From Serinus canaria (lineage: Eukaryota > Chordata > Aves > Passeriformes > Fringillidae), in NCBI RefSeq assembly GCF_022539315.1, contig NC_066327.1, forward strand, positions 124,001-188,000: DNA of 64,000 nt, in the 5' to 3' direction. The translations under genes and the position numbers were made by a program. Of this stretch, positions 1 through 11,087 are shown piece by piece. The notes beneath the pieces are model-generated. The model had not been told where the DNA came from, made no database searches, and saw only the letters and a program-made list of their open reading frames with translations. Numbering within the stretch: the stretch's first letter is position 1; the number at the start of each line of letters is the position of its first letter.

Positions 1-2245
1 GAATATAAAGTGACGGAACACGCATGTTGCTAATCTTGTTCCAAAAGAGCTACTGCAGGTTTTTATTCATAACTGTTAAAAAAAAATCCTGCTTTCCAGT
101 GAAGAACCATCCGGGCATCAGACTTCTTGTAATGTTCCATTAATTGAACTTTTAAAAAAAGGTGTGAGACTACAGGAGTTCCTCATTTATTCATTTTTTT
201 TTTTTTTTTTTTTTAGGTCGCTGGGGACATGGGAGCTTCATTTATTAGGTGTTCCAAAACCAATGGGACAAACCAATGTTTTCATAGTGCAAACTGGATC
301 TGGAGTCTTCTTCTGTGTAGAATACCTAGCCTGTAGCCTGCCACCAGCTGTAGCTTGCTCAAGGGACAGGCTGTGGCTGTGCCAGCCATCCTGTGGCCTG
401 CTGAATTATTTCACAGCCTGTGGCTAGAAATAGAATAGTAGGATGGCCTCTTCAGATGTCTGTTATGTGAGAAAAGATACACATTTTATAACTGACCTTG
501 CCTGAAATGTTCCCTTCTTCTTTGCCTTGAAAAAGCAACAAAACAACCACCACCATAAAAACAAACCTTGCTTTAAACTCTCCTAAACTGTCCATTCTCA
601 AGCTGCTCACCTACAAACACCAAGAGCAGGATTTTGGGGGGGTTTTTTTGTTGTTTAGTTTGTGGGTTTTGCTGTCCTTTTAAAAGCTATTTTAGCTCTT
701 ATTTGCATTTCAGCCTCCTTACGTTTGACAGATTTATGCAGTACTTTTTTCATTCATGAAAGAGCACATTTATGAGATTAGAGTACATAGGTGAGGGTGT
801 TACATGACCTTTATGGTAAAGGCTGTGGTTCTTATATTTCTATTGAAGATTTCCAGAACCTCTATAGTATTCATGTGCTATTTAGTCCAGGCAAAATACC
901 TTGATGCTTTGGAAAGCAGCTCTTGGGCACAGTGTTGTGAGAGAATGTTTGGGGGAAAAGCCCACCAATAAAACAGTTTTGTCATGCAGATGCTGTATGT
1001 TTTGTGACATAAAATGCATTTTAGCTGTTACTCACTACTCTCTATTTAGGATTTTCTAATATCTTTAAGCAAACTTGATATTCATAATTTCAGAGCATGT
1101 ATAATAGTTTGGCCTTTTCAACAGTCTGTAATTCAAGCATGTTGCTAACACTCTTTATGTTTATTTGTATTACTATCTACTGGTGAAGCATCTGGTTTTT
1201 TATCCTCTTATATTATGCCTCACTTATGAGACTAATAGTGTGATATTATCCCTGCAGTTTATGGATTCCATTGCCTTAAATCCTGTTCTCAAGTCTGCCT
1301 CACCAGTTCAGTGTAATCTCTCTTCTATTTGCAATTTTTCTCTAGTTGTAGTAATATATGTTACATATTTAAATATACTAGTGCATATTTAAATGCCCTG
1401 GAAAAGCAACTGGTGCTTTATCTGTTAAAAAGACCAAACAGATTTGTGCTTTTCTGAAACCAGTTTATCATGTGATTTCTTGGAGGTAGATGTTCGAAAG
1501 ACAGGGATTTGATCACTTGAATTCAATGCCTCCTTGACCTATGCTCAAAATGAGGTATCACAACAGCCCTGACCTGAAGCTGCCACAGAGCCAGGAAGTC
1601 AGTTGTGAGTCAGTTAAATACTTGAGGTTTCTGCTAAAGTCAGCAGTAACACCACAGTTGACACCATTATTTCTCCTCATTGTGTTGTAAAAGGGATGAT
1701 CAGCATTCCTGAGCTGGTGCTTGGAATGCTGCAGGCACAGCACTCTGAGCAGCTTACAGAAGCAGCTCATGTTTGAGCCAAAATTTCACTTCACTTTTTT
1801 CATCTCCTCCGGTGACAGACTCAATCTTCTAATACAGTCTGCTACACTAAGACCAAAGTGTAGAATGTCCTGTGCATAAAGCACAGTCAGTAGGGCATTC
1901 TTAAAAGAACTCTATTCCTTTAGAAAACACAGAGGTGACCCGGGGGTGGCCATTTTGGGAGGAATAAAGCCACCTTGCACAATAAATTGGTTCCTAAGCT
2001 TGTGCTGAGCATTTACTTGATGGATACTGGCAGTGTATTCTGGAAAAGGCCCCTGAGTGTGGCATGTTAAAACATCACAGATTAGAAAGTACCAGGAACA
2101 TTACAGTTACTTGGGCACTGTTGTCTTGTTCTCAGGCCAGCTAATCTGCCCCAGAGTATACTGCAAGAATCCTCGCTTGCAGATCAACCTATTTAGCATG
2201 CTGAGACTTTCTGAAAATCTATCTGGAATTAGAAGAGGTAAGAAG
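1..2245. other. Non-coding stretch
   Basis: AT-rich sequence with only short unconvincing reading frames. It contains a T-run of about 21 at 194-214. I see no exon, RNA gene or clear mobile element. It may be intronic or 3' flanking DNA relative to KCNMB1. Confidence 0.6.
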
Positions 2246-2422
2246 TAGAATCACAGAGCAGTTTGGGTTAAAAGTAACTTCAAGATCATCTCATTCCAGC
2301 CCTTATGCCTTCAGCTGGGACACCTTCCACTTGACCAAGTTGCTCCAAGCCTTGTCCAACCTGGCCATGGATACTTCCAGGGATCCAGGGGCAGCCACAG
2401 CTTCTCTGGGCACCCTTTCTAT
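2246..2422 (-). mobile_element. CR1 LINE 3'-end fragment
   Basis: The plus strand begins with the typical inverted CR1 tail (tagaatcacagagcagttt) and continues through the 'cagctgggacaccttccact' and 'cacagcttctctgggcaccc' blocks found near the 3' end of avian CR1 elements. The element therefore lies on the minus strand. It is a short, 5'-truncated, diverged copy with no coding capacity. The identification rests on recalled CR1 consensus, so subfamily is not assigned. Confidence 0.8.
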
Positions 2423-4085
2423 TATCAATATTACCAAAAGTAATATATCTGAATTATTTTGTGTGTCTTCTGAATAGTGAATAGTTTAGAGACCCTAAAT
2501 TGTTCAAGTTTCCCCTCATTTCATTATTAGAAAAAGCCCAAACAAAAAACCTCAAAGAAATAAAAAAAATTAAATCAAAACCAATAAACTAATGAACCTC
2601 TCCCCTTGCCCCCTTCAAATCCCCTAAACCGAAAAATAAGCACAAAGTTCCAGTTACTCAGTTGGAAGGCATTTTGTTGTCGAGTGCCATGGGTTTAGAC
2701 GAGTGAAGAATCTCTGAGGATCGGCGTCTTCTTGATGATATCTGCCCTGCTGCTGCTTTGAGGACCAGGTAATAAAATAGCATAAATTAGGAGGATACTG
2801 AACTCAAAATTGTCAGAGGTAGCCAGAAGGTACCTGCTATTGTTTAGGTACAGCAAGGATATGCTGGGGACTCACAGATGGCTTTTCAGCAAGTCAGTGT
2901 AGATTCCTCTTCAGCTCCCATTGTTGCTGCTTCATCAAAGTTTGAGAAACATGATCTTACTGGAAGTTGATGAAATCTGAATCTTGCTAATCCAGAAAAC
3001 CAGCTTATTTTTACAAACTTTTGCAATTGTTTTCTTGGTGGTGGAGTTTGGGGTTTTTTTTTTGTCTAGGAGGAATGCTAGTTCCCCCAATAATAGTGCT
3101 GTAGTGTTTGTTCTTTTTCATCTTCCAACACAATCACCATGACCAAGTCAAGAAGAAAAACTACTTGTGAGAGTGCACAGCACTTGAATAATGGGATTTT
3201 TAATAGTTTCAGGAAAACACTATTATTCATATAAATATATAAAGGGCCTGTGCAGCTGAAGTATTCATCAGGGTTTAAATATCTATCCACATTCTTCTTG
3301 TATTCTTTACAACTTCCAGTCAGCTCAAGCACTCTTCCTGTGGTCTCAGCATCAATGCTGGTAAAAATTATGTATAGTCAAACAGATTTTAAGGATGAAT
3401 TTAATCTCCAGCTGCTTGTGCTGCTGCTTCCTTTCTGCTGGCAGGAATTGTAATACTTAATATATACCTTGATCATCTACCTTGAGAAAGTGGGTTATGC
3501 AACTGCAGTGGTCACTGCTGTTCTCATAAAAGGTGTATTAGTGGATCTCAGAAAAATAGCATTTTAATCAGATTTATTGTAGACTTTATGGTATAATCCA
3601 ATAATATAAAAAACCTCAATGAAACAGAAACCTCCAAAGGCTATATTGCCTCTTGTGTGCTTGTAAGGAGCATAGTGCGTGTTATTAAAACTTCAGTCTA
3701 GTGAATTATAACTTTTAGATAAAAAAGAATAGAAAAATGGAGAGGCTCAAAAGAGTAATTCATCAACCTCATGCACTGGAAAAACACTTGGTTTTGAAGT
3801 TAAGTGAAAATGTGAAGGAAAAAGAATATCTGACTTAAGATCTCAAAGATGTAGAAAATAACCAGCACTCTACACATTAGCAGAGCATTATTCAAAAACA
3901 AGAACAGTCTTTTGTGGTGTCTATACTTTTTTTTTTTTTTTTTTTTTTTTTGCAACAGAATATTTGACTGTTCACATTAACATCCCATTTATTTCGGACA
4001 AAAGAGGAAGCTGTTTGGCAAGAATCCAGAAAAATGGAGTTTCCCAATTTGTGATTTTCTCTCTGCACAGCTGTTTTTACTTAGA
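2423..4085. other. Non-coding stretch
   Basis: No recognisable gene. A T-run of about 25 at 3927-3951 is the only low-complexity feature of note. Confidence 0.6.
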
Positions 4086-4089
4086 ATTG

Positions 4090-4647
4090 TAAATGGCTGG
4101 TTTTCCCCTGGGGCCGTTTGGGTCCGATCCGACTAGCTCTGGACCCTGGCCCCTAGGCGCTTTTACAAAGACAAAAGCAAAAGATGGAGGCTCTCTCCTC
4201 TCGGGACCAAAGTCCTATTTTTATTCCTAGATAGGCATCACCTTGGGATTCAGGCGACGTCCAGGGAAGAGAGAGCCGGGGGGGGGGGGGAAGGGGGTGG
4301 GCGGGGGTCTCCTCCCGGGACATTCAAGCTCAGGTGGAGAGGGGGGCGGAGGAAAGGGGCCACAGCCAATGGGATACAAGTGAGGAAGGGGCGAGGGGAG
4401 GAGCAAACCTGGAAGAAACCACTACCACCGGGGCTTAGGGGGGGGAAGACGATGTGATCAGTGCAGATTAACAAACACCCCGTGCAAAACCAACAACTAA
4501 ATAAACTATTTAGTGCAATACAACATGGAGTATTTCTTGTCCAAATAGGAGATTTTACTTTGCTAGAGGAAAGAATTTGTGGAACGTTTTTCTTTGGGTA
4601 CTTGCAATGGGTATGAATTGGAGCGAAATACCCATTTATATGTAACA
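4090..4647 (-). mobile_element. Solo LTR, GC-rich, minus orientation
   Basis: On the minus strand this block has a CCAAT-type box (cccattggctg near 4365), a G/C-homopolymer-rich U3, an AATAAA signal in 'aggaataaaaatagg' near 4216-4226 and a following U5-like tail. The 4-bp sequence ATTG flanks both sides (4086-4089 and 4648-4651) and is a candidate target-site duplication, but the left end would then not finish in the canonical CA, so the exact boundary is uncertain. A 132-codon open frame inside it is proline-rich and not protein-like. Confidence 0.6.
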
Positions 4648-5135
4648 ATTGACTTGCATTATTTTTGGTGGAGGTAAGTCCGGAGGTCTGTTATTCCGGT
4701 TGCACTCTGACATATTTTCATCTGCTACTAAGAGGGATAACTATAATTAGGTTATAGATGGATAATGAGATGATTGGCACTCACAATTAAAAGGTAACTA
4801 TTGTGTGAATATTAAGAAAAGCTTCAAGTGATGTATAGTTATGTTATTGTAGTTTAAATGTCCTCTGTTCTCCCCATAGTTCCCCTTCCCCCCCCATTAT
4901 TGCCATCAGACAGCCAATGTTATCTACGGTAAAAAGGTGCGCACAGGCACCCCTTGCATGGGGCAGTTTGGAATTGAAATCTTGGTGCTTAGGGGGTGTG
5001 GCATGGCAACCTGATCTCCAATCAAGTTTATTAAAAGCAGTTTCCACCGATAAATAGCAAAGAAAATCTGACTGACAGACTTTGGGAGGGGCCAGGGTTA
5101 GCCGATACCACCCCCCCCCCCCCCCCCCCCCGGGG

Positions 5136-5141
5136 TATAAA
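5136..5141 (+). promoter_or_regulatory. LTR TATA box
   Basis: TATAAA immediately after the C21/GGGG tract in the plus-strand LTR. By position it is the U3 core promoter; whether it is active cannot be told from sequence. Confidence 0.65.
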
Positions 5142-5254
5142 AGACTGAGCATCCATCTTGAAGATGAACTGGCCATGTGGTATGCACAAGGGGCAGTTCC
5201 TAGCACTGCAGCTTATTTCTTTTGTAGTCCTTTGTTGTATTTTTGTTAAGGTTT

Positions 5255-5260
5255 AATAAA
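5255..5260 (+). terminator. LTR polyadenylation signal
   Basis: AATAAA in the 3' third of the LTR, about 115 bases downstream of the TATA box, as expected for an R-region poly(A) signal. Confidence 0.65.
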
Positions 5261-5302
5261 CCTCTTTAAATTTTCAAAGTGAGCAGTTGTCTCTCACATT
5301 AG

Positions 5303-7565
5303 AGAGGTGAGAAGGATATGGCTGTAGGGAGTAGCCTTGGAAAGCCAAGGGCAAATTTGAGAGCAGTTACTCCAGGTCTTCATGTTTCATGTTGAGTTCT
5401 GAGCTCAGGAAGATCACAAATTTCTGCTCTTCAAACCCTAGTCACTGTTGAATGAGTGGAGCCACAGGGTCTACCAGCAACATCCAACCTTCATCGATCT
5501 CTGCTGAGCAGGGCATGGAGAAAAGTGATGCATTACAAAATTGCTGGACTGAGTGCAGTCATAAGTAAGTTCTACTTTGCAATCTGGAGACTCTTATTAA
5601 AACTGCTTACCACACTTCTGGCTCAGCTTTTTATGAACTAACAAAGCAAGTTCTCTTTCCCTTCCCATCCAATTTGGTCACCCAAACCATTTGTACCTTT
5701 CATTGAACTTTCACTTTCCTGGAATGAGAGAGATTCGAGTTGTAAATACATGCAACTTCTGATGCATGTAACAAAAGTATTTTGTGAGGATGTACTTTCC
5801 TCATTGTGGACATAGTTCTCCTATATTAATTTTTGGGAGTTAGCTTTAAAAAAAAATTTAGCAGTCACTTCCTTTCATTTGCTGATCATAGTGAAAAGCA
5901 AACTCTGACATTGTTTTGTTAGTAATGTTGGAGAATTCATGTACTGGGTTAATATGTCAGCCTTTCTTACAATAAATAGTATAGAATTGTACCACATTAA
6001 TGAGAATAATTAAACTGTAATGCAATTAAATCTGTATCTAAGCCCTGAAACTTCCCTGTGAATGATAGCTCTTACTGGTTCAACTGTGTGGCAAAAAAGC
6101 TTGTACCAGTTTTGTCCCAGATGACAGTCAAAAACAGTATGCAGGAGGTATCTCATGTTCCACCTGTGTCCAATGGCAATTTGAAATTTGGCTGAGAAAA
6201 ACAGCTCTTTTCAGAGAACAGAGAAAGTCTGTCTTCATGCATCAAAGCATTCCTGGAAGTCTTGGCTCTGGAAACAAATGTATCTCTTTTGTGAAATATC
6301 TTGGTGCTAGGAATGTAAACTTCTGTGGTTACTTTGGCTTGCCTGTATTTATTAAGACATCACACATGTATTTTACTTGTTGTGGTTTAAGAATGGTATT
6401 CCTCAATTGGAAACATTGCAAACGAGTTGCTTGCTCGCTCCCCTCTCCTCTTCCCCACTTTGATGATCTGGAGAGGAGAACTGGAGACACAAAAGGCAAA
6501 GATCATGGGTTGCAATAAGAACAATTTACTGGAAACAGCAGTGAAAAGACAACAACCAGTAACAGCAACAAGACTAATAAAAGAGTGTACAAGAAACGGT
6601 TTGCACCCGAGTTCTCAACCCCGACAATACCTGACCATTCCCTCTGCCATGCTAACCGAGCTGGCAGTCAGCCATTTCCAAAAAAATGAGGTGAGGTGCT
6701 ACAGAATAATCTCTGGGTCCTGGCCATGCCTCCTCCTGGCTCCTGCAGAAATTAAACCTGTCTTGTCCAGAACCAGGACACTACATTCTTTATATCATAA
6801 CTTCCTTTTTGTATCAGTTTTATTATCTATGCAAATGGCTGCCAGGTAGCCTTCCTTTAGTGGCACACTTGTCTCAAATAAGGCAAGGCTAAGATTTGCG
6901 TTAAATAGAAAAACATACTTTTAGTATAGGCTTCTTTACCATACCCTGTAATTTATGCATATATTTCTTTATATACAAGTGGTGTCAGATAATTACAGTG
7001 CAAATTTTGTAAAGTCTGTGTACGTGTATTTTTGTTTTGAGGGGCTTTCTCCCTTCCCTTTCCCAAAAGCAGAGAGATCCATAATAAAAAGTGTGCCTTT
7101 TTTGCACCATAACAAAGCTATTTTTCTCAACAGATGAGTATGCCATGAGAACATACCGTATTGATGAAAAGGGTATAAATGGTGTGTCTGCCAGTGATGA
7201 TGTATATGGATGTGGCACCAACTAATTTCAATCAGACAGAAAATTAGCACCCTGTCTAAAATGTGGAAGAAGAGTTTAGTAATAAATGTGAATTGTAGCT
7301 TTGTAAAGCATCTTTACCTCCTAAAGCCCAGGGAAACAACAGACAGTCTGTGTTTTTATGAGGTATTTTCAGGCATTTCTGGGAATCAGTTTTATAGTTT
7401 GTGTAATGGATTGCCATCCATAGAGATTGCTGTTCAATTTTTTTTGAATGCCTGCCCTTGAATTGACACCTGGTATATTAAGAGTCATAAAATGCCAATA
7501 AGACTGGCAGAACAAATGCCTCTTAATATCTTCCAACAATCTCAAAAATCTATGCTATCTATTTT
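5303..7565. other. Non-coding, KCNMB1 3' side
   Basis: No other gene seen. As KCNMB1 reads leftwards and stops at 7566, part of this stretch should be its 3' UTR. A minus-strand AATAAA falls at 6818-6823 (tttatt on plus) but I cannot show that it is used. Confidence 0.5.
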
Positions 7566-7835
7566 TTACTGCCAAGCAGAAAGAACAGAAACATACTGAC
7601 TAATTTTTACGAGAACAATAATCAGACATCCACCAGTAAACATGAGTGTAGGCCAGAGGAAAGCAAAGAGGAGACCTTTTGCAGGATAAAGTCTGCTTAA
7701 AATGACGTTGGTCTGTGTTCCTCCTGGGTCATAGTAACACGGGAAAGTCTGGTATTTTTTGAAATTGCTTGCAATTGTTTCTATTCGTGCTTTAACTTCT
7801 TTAGAGTTCTCCAACTTGTCTGGGACGTATGAGCA
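7566..7835 (-). CDS. KCNMB1: KCNMB1 coding exon 3 (C-terminal)
   Basis: This last coding exon encodes residues 112-200 of the BK channel beta-1 subunit, followed by a TAA stop (7566-7568). The splice acceptor on the minus strand reads cttatttcag just before the TGC codon at 7835, phase 0. It starts with CSYVP and contains the second half of the extracellular loop, including the Cys in FPCYYDP, then the second transmembrane segment at about residues 165-188 (GLLFAFLWPTLM...LIIVLVK) and a short cytoplasmic tail ending SVLSAWQ. The loop cysteines and the tail match the arrangement of the slo-beta family. The subunit sits in the plasma membrane with the pore-forming KCNMA1 and, in mammals, raises calcium sensitivity in smooth muscle. 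Beta-1 fits better than beta-2 or beta-4 because of the N-terminus in exon 1. Confidence 0.93.
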   Translation of the reverse strand, partial: CSYVPDKLENSKEVKARIETIASNFKKYQTFPCYYDPGGTQTNVILSRLYPAKGLLFAFLWPTLMFTGGCLIIVLVKISQYVSVLSAWQ

Positions 7836-9342
7836 CTGAAATAAGAAATCAAGGTGATTCACTATAACAAATAGTCCAATTAAAAGTTTTTAGTTAAGTC
7901 AGATTGAGGGAAAAAGTCATGCTAGTGCTAACAAAATCTTCTGTGGTTTGGCGTCCCTGGAGATCGTCTTGGTTTCATTGTGTCCATTTGCCATGCCACT
8001 CTTCCCTGTTTCCATCATATGTATATGCCCCTAGTCTGCAGATTCACAGATTGGAGTTACATTGTTGGAAACCAATAATGTACATGCTAAAAAAACCCCT
8101 ACAGTCTTTGACACTGTCACTTCTTTATTACAGTGCCAAACTCCAGTTCCTAATAGAGCTTCTAGGCACTGTCACAGTGGGAAAGTGTTTGTTGGCCAGA
8201 AATTCACAGTGGCTTGTCAGTGTGCACAAGAATGAAGTTGTTTCACTTCACACTTCTGGTTGTAAGAAGTAGAAAAATACAAGCATGGCTGTTGGAGGCT
8301 TCCTACTTGTCTTTGTTAAACAAAACTATTTTGACTTGTAGTAATAATTCAGAGTTATTTAGTTTTCAGTGGAAATAGACTTTGAAGCAGTAAATTTTTT
8401 GTTGTTTTTTGTTGTTGTTGTTCATAAACTTTTTTTTCTACAGTATTATTTTGTGTATATAATAATGCTTGAATGTACTAAACTGAAGCCTGGCCAAGGC
8501 AAAAGCAGGGATGGTTCCTGACCTGAAAATTTTACTTGCATGAATGCAAGTAGATAGGACATTAAGAAGTTGCCTGCCCTTGCAGTGAACAAAGCTCTTG
8601 TTTCCATCTATGGTAGGTAATTTCTGTTTGCTCCTTCATTGCATGTAGCTTTCCCTGAGGCAGTCATTATAAAGACAGGCATTAGCTAGAAAAATTCTCT
8701 TCAGCTGAAGTGGTTTATGCTATTAGGTCTGCCCTGTGGGAAGCTCTAATCTATATAAATGCTTTGCACTTTTAATCTGAGCATATTTGTTCTGGATTCT
8801 AAAAGTACTTCAGTCTCGGGCATCCAAGATTCTGAATTTTCACTGATTTGTTTCTTCTTTCTGTCTAAAATGTGCATCATGTTGCAATTTTCTCCTTCTT
8901 TATTCCCTTCTTCATAATATACACCAAAAAAACAAGTAAAATTGGGATTTGTGCTCTTACTTTGTATGGTTCTAAACTTGATGTCTTTTGTGCTAATTCA
9001 ACAAGCAACTGAGCAAGCCACAGCTTATAAACCATTTGTTACAATGGGTCTTCAACTGGGAGACCTACATATTTTACAATGTTCATAGCTGTTGTATATA
9101 CATGTTGGTGTAATTCCTTTAAAAGTATTAACTTAATATTTAATGTAATATTTACCAGAAAATACAAAACTGTAATTTCTGGAATGTTTAAAAATTGCCT
9201 TGGTTTAAGCCCAGACATTAACATGTAAAAGATGAGTGACCCCTGCTGTTACTGTGTTGCTTGGTTTAAAAATTATCAGCCCTTCTCCTCAAAAGTGTTA
9301 GACAGTAGCAAAGAATGAGTATGCAATCTGTGTTGCAAGTAC
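7836..9342 (-). other. KCNMB1 intron between exons 2 and 3
   Basis: A 1.5-kb intron with GT donor (gtacttgc after the AAG at 9343) and AG acceptor (ttatttcag). No repeats that I recognise and no coding content. Confidence 0.85.
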
Positions 9343-9538
9343 CTTAGGATTTCTTTCCAGTGTATCTTCAGTCTGATAGAGCATAACCTCCTGTCCTGAG
9401 GCTGTCAGATTAACCCACACCTGTAGACAGGGATAAGGAAAGATTTCCTCATCCTCTGAGCCTTTGTTGTTTGGGCAGAAAACTTTGTCCTTGATGTTGG
9501 CTTTGAGTACCTTGCACACAGTTTCTGTTGTCCAAACA
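9343..9538 (-). CDS. KCNMB1: KCNMB1 coding exon 2 (extracellular loop)
   Basis: This 196-base exon supplies the last base of codon 46 (Ser) and residues 47-111. The acceptor is a pyrimidine-rich tract ending tttttgtag at 9539; the donor is AAG|gtactt. It begins VWTTETVCK, the conserved point where the first membrane segment gives way to the extracellular loop, and contains cysteines 54, 67 and 83, the PYPCLQVWV block and an N-glycosylation site at Asn89 (NLT). All these are features of BK beta subunits. Frame continuity across both junctions (phase 2 then phase 0) supports the gene model. No stop or frameshift is present, so the gene looks intact. Confidence 0.93.
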
Positions 9539-10950
9539 CTACAAAAACAAAACAAAAGGTATTCCTTTGAAGCTCATCAGAAGCATCTGTTGCAAGTTGC
9601 ATGTGAAAATAAATCTTTGTGTCCTGGCTTGGCTGGAGTTCATAGCTGCTTCATCCTGCTGTGATGAACTGTGCCCACCCTTAATTTGTGGCTGCACCTG
9701 GAGAAGGGCTGCCATAGTGAGTAAGTTCAGGAAAGCATTTTTGTTGTTTTTGCTGTTGTCTTTTATGCATTCTGTGGTTTTCAGTTAGATTCTGACCTCC
9801 CCATCTGTAACCAGCTTCATGTTATTCAAGAAAGAAGTATTGCTATGGATTTTAAAATTTGGTAGTAAATACCTGGAATGAAGTTCACATCATGTCTTAG
9901 AAATATTTTGACTGATTTCATTCAATAAGCCTCAGAACTCAGATCTGTTTTCCCTATTTTTCTTTATTGCATGGGCCTCTTGCTATAAATAAATAGCAGG
10001 ATTTTTTCTAGAAAAAGTTAATTTTTACTGTTGCTTATCTGTTTTTCTCAAGAGTTACTTTTCTATTATTGATAACACATTAAATTTTGCTCAGAGAAGT
10101 ACACTTTGGTGTCAAAGAAAGTTGAGAAAGAGTCTCACTCCAGTTCTTATAAAACTACTCTTGATACATGCATCCATCTTTTGTAATGTAATCTGGAGGC
10201 AGAAAAATAAGTATGTGAATTACTCTATTTTAAAGAGAATGTATTTCAAATAGTTTTGAGATTAAAGGTGCTCTAGCAAGAAGAATGAGGTGGTGTCTTT
10301 GCTTTCTCTGTCATAATCTTAAAACATGAACAAGTGAGCCGCACTCCTTGTCTTGTTGCTTTGATATTTTGCAAATTGATTTTGTGTGTGTAAGCAGAAC
10401 TCACAAAATTAAATAAGAGGGTGGGCATTTGTAACTCCTTCAGTGTTCATTATGTTCTGTAATATTTGGTGTGGCAGCCTGGGTTGTTGAAGGTGCTCGT
10501 TTCTTATGATGAGTAATTTGGAAGTAAGATACAGATACTTGAGTGAACAATTTTACCATGACTTCTGTTGATCAAGTTTTATTAAACAAGACTCTCTCCT
10601 GCCCTTGAAACAGCTTTTTTTAACTGTTCCTATTTATGCAAGACTTGGCTTTTCATTGTCAAGCTTTGATAAGCATGGTTGGCTTTTTGATTCTAGAGCA
10701 AATGTTTTGATTTAGTCTGTTTTGTTTAGCCCTGAGGAGAATAATTTCCTCTTTTTTGTGCTCACATGTGCCTCATGAATTCTTGCCACACTTTCTTCCT
10801 CTTCTGTTTTAAATCCTTATGAGCTCTCTGAGAGCACTTTGTCTATTGTACAATGTACTTATGTATATTTTATCACTGTTTTAAATTACTGTATATGATG
10901 CTAACAGGAAAAAGAATAGCTTTGTTTCATAAACAAACGGCTCTTATTAC
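9539..10950 (-). other. KCNMB1 intron between exons 1 and 2
   Basis: A 1.4-kb intron with donor gtaataag after codon 45 plus two bases. AT-rich with no recognised insert. Confidence 0.85.
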
Positions 10951-11087
10951 CTCTTAGTGTAAAAAGGCACAATGGTGATCCCAATAAAAAAGTACATCAT
11001 CATGGAGCACGCAACCATTCCCAGTCCCAGGCAGAGGGCTCTTGTCTCCCCTCGCTTTTGTGCAGTCACCAACTTCTTTCCCAGCAT
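10951..11087 (-). CDS. KCNMB1: KCNMB1 first coding exon (N-terminus, TM1)
   Basis: This exon encodes residues 1-45 and two bases of codon 46. It opens MLGKKLVTAQKRGETRALCL, which closely resembles the known short N-terminus of the beta-1 subunit and differs from the long ball-bearing N-termini of beta-2 and beta-3. The first transmembrane segment spans about residues 17-40. The start is fixed by an in-frame TAA only two codons upstream (taa atc ATG). The context is not a strong Kozak sequence. In mammals a non-coding first exon lies further upstream; I could not identify it here. With exons 2 and 3 the protein is 200 residues, slightly longer than the human protein of about 191. Confidence 0.93.

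Larger units (their letters stand above)
4751..5298 (+). mobile_element. ERV1-type solo LTR (family A, copy 1)
   Basis: A plus-strand LTR with a C21 run at 5111-5131 directly before a TATA box (ggggtataaaag, 5132-5143) and an AATAAA signal at 5255-5260, ending in ...ctctcaca. It is clearly homologous to the minus-strand copies at 20069-21298 and 55334-55758: shared blocks include tttgggaggggcca and the aataaacctctttaaatttt tail. The 4-bp direct repeat TTAG flanks it (4747-4750, 5299-5302). A 4-bp duplication is typical of gammaretrovirus-like elements. Confidence 0.85.

Noticed and set aside
4250..4648. 132-codon minus-strand open frame
   Set aside because: Lies within an LTR and is a product of C/G-rich sequence.
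6955..7250. Overlapping frames just 3' of KCNMB1, considered as another exon
   Set aside because: No conserved motif and no convincing splice sites; probably 3' UTR or flanking DNA.
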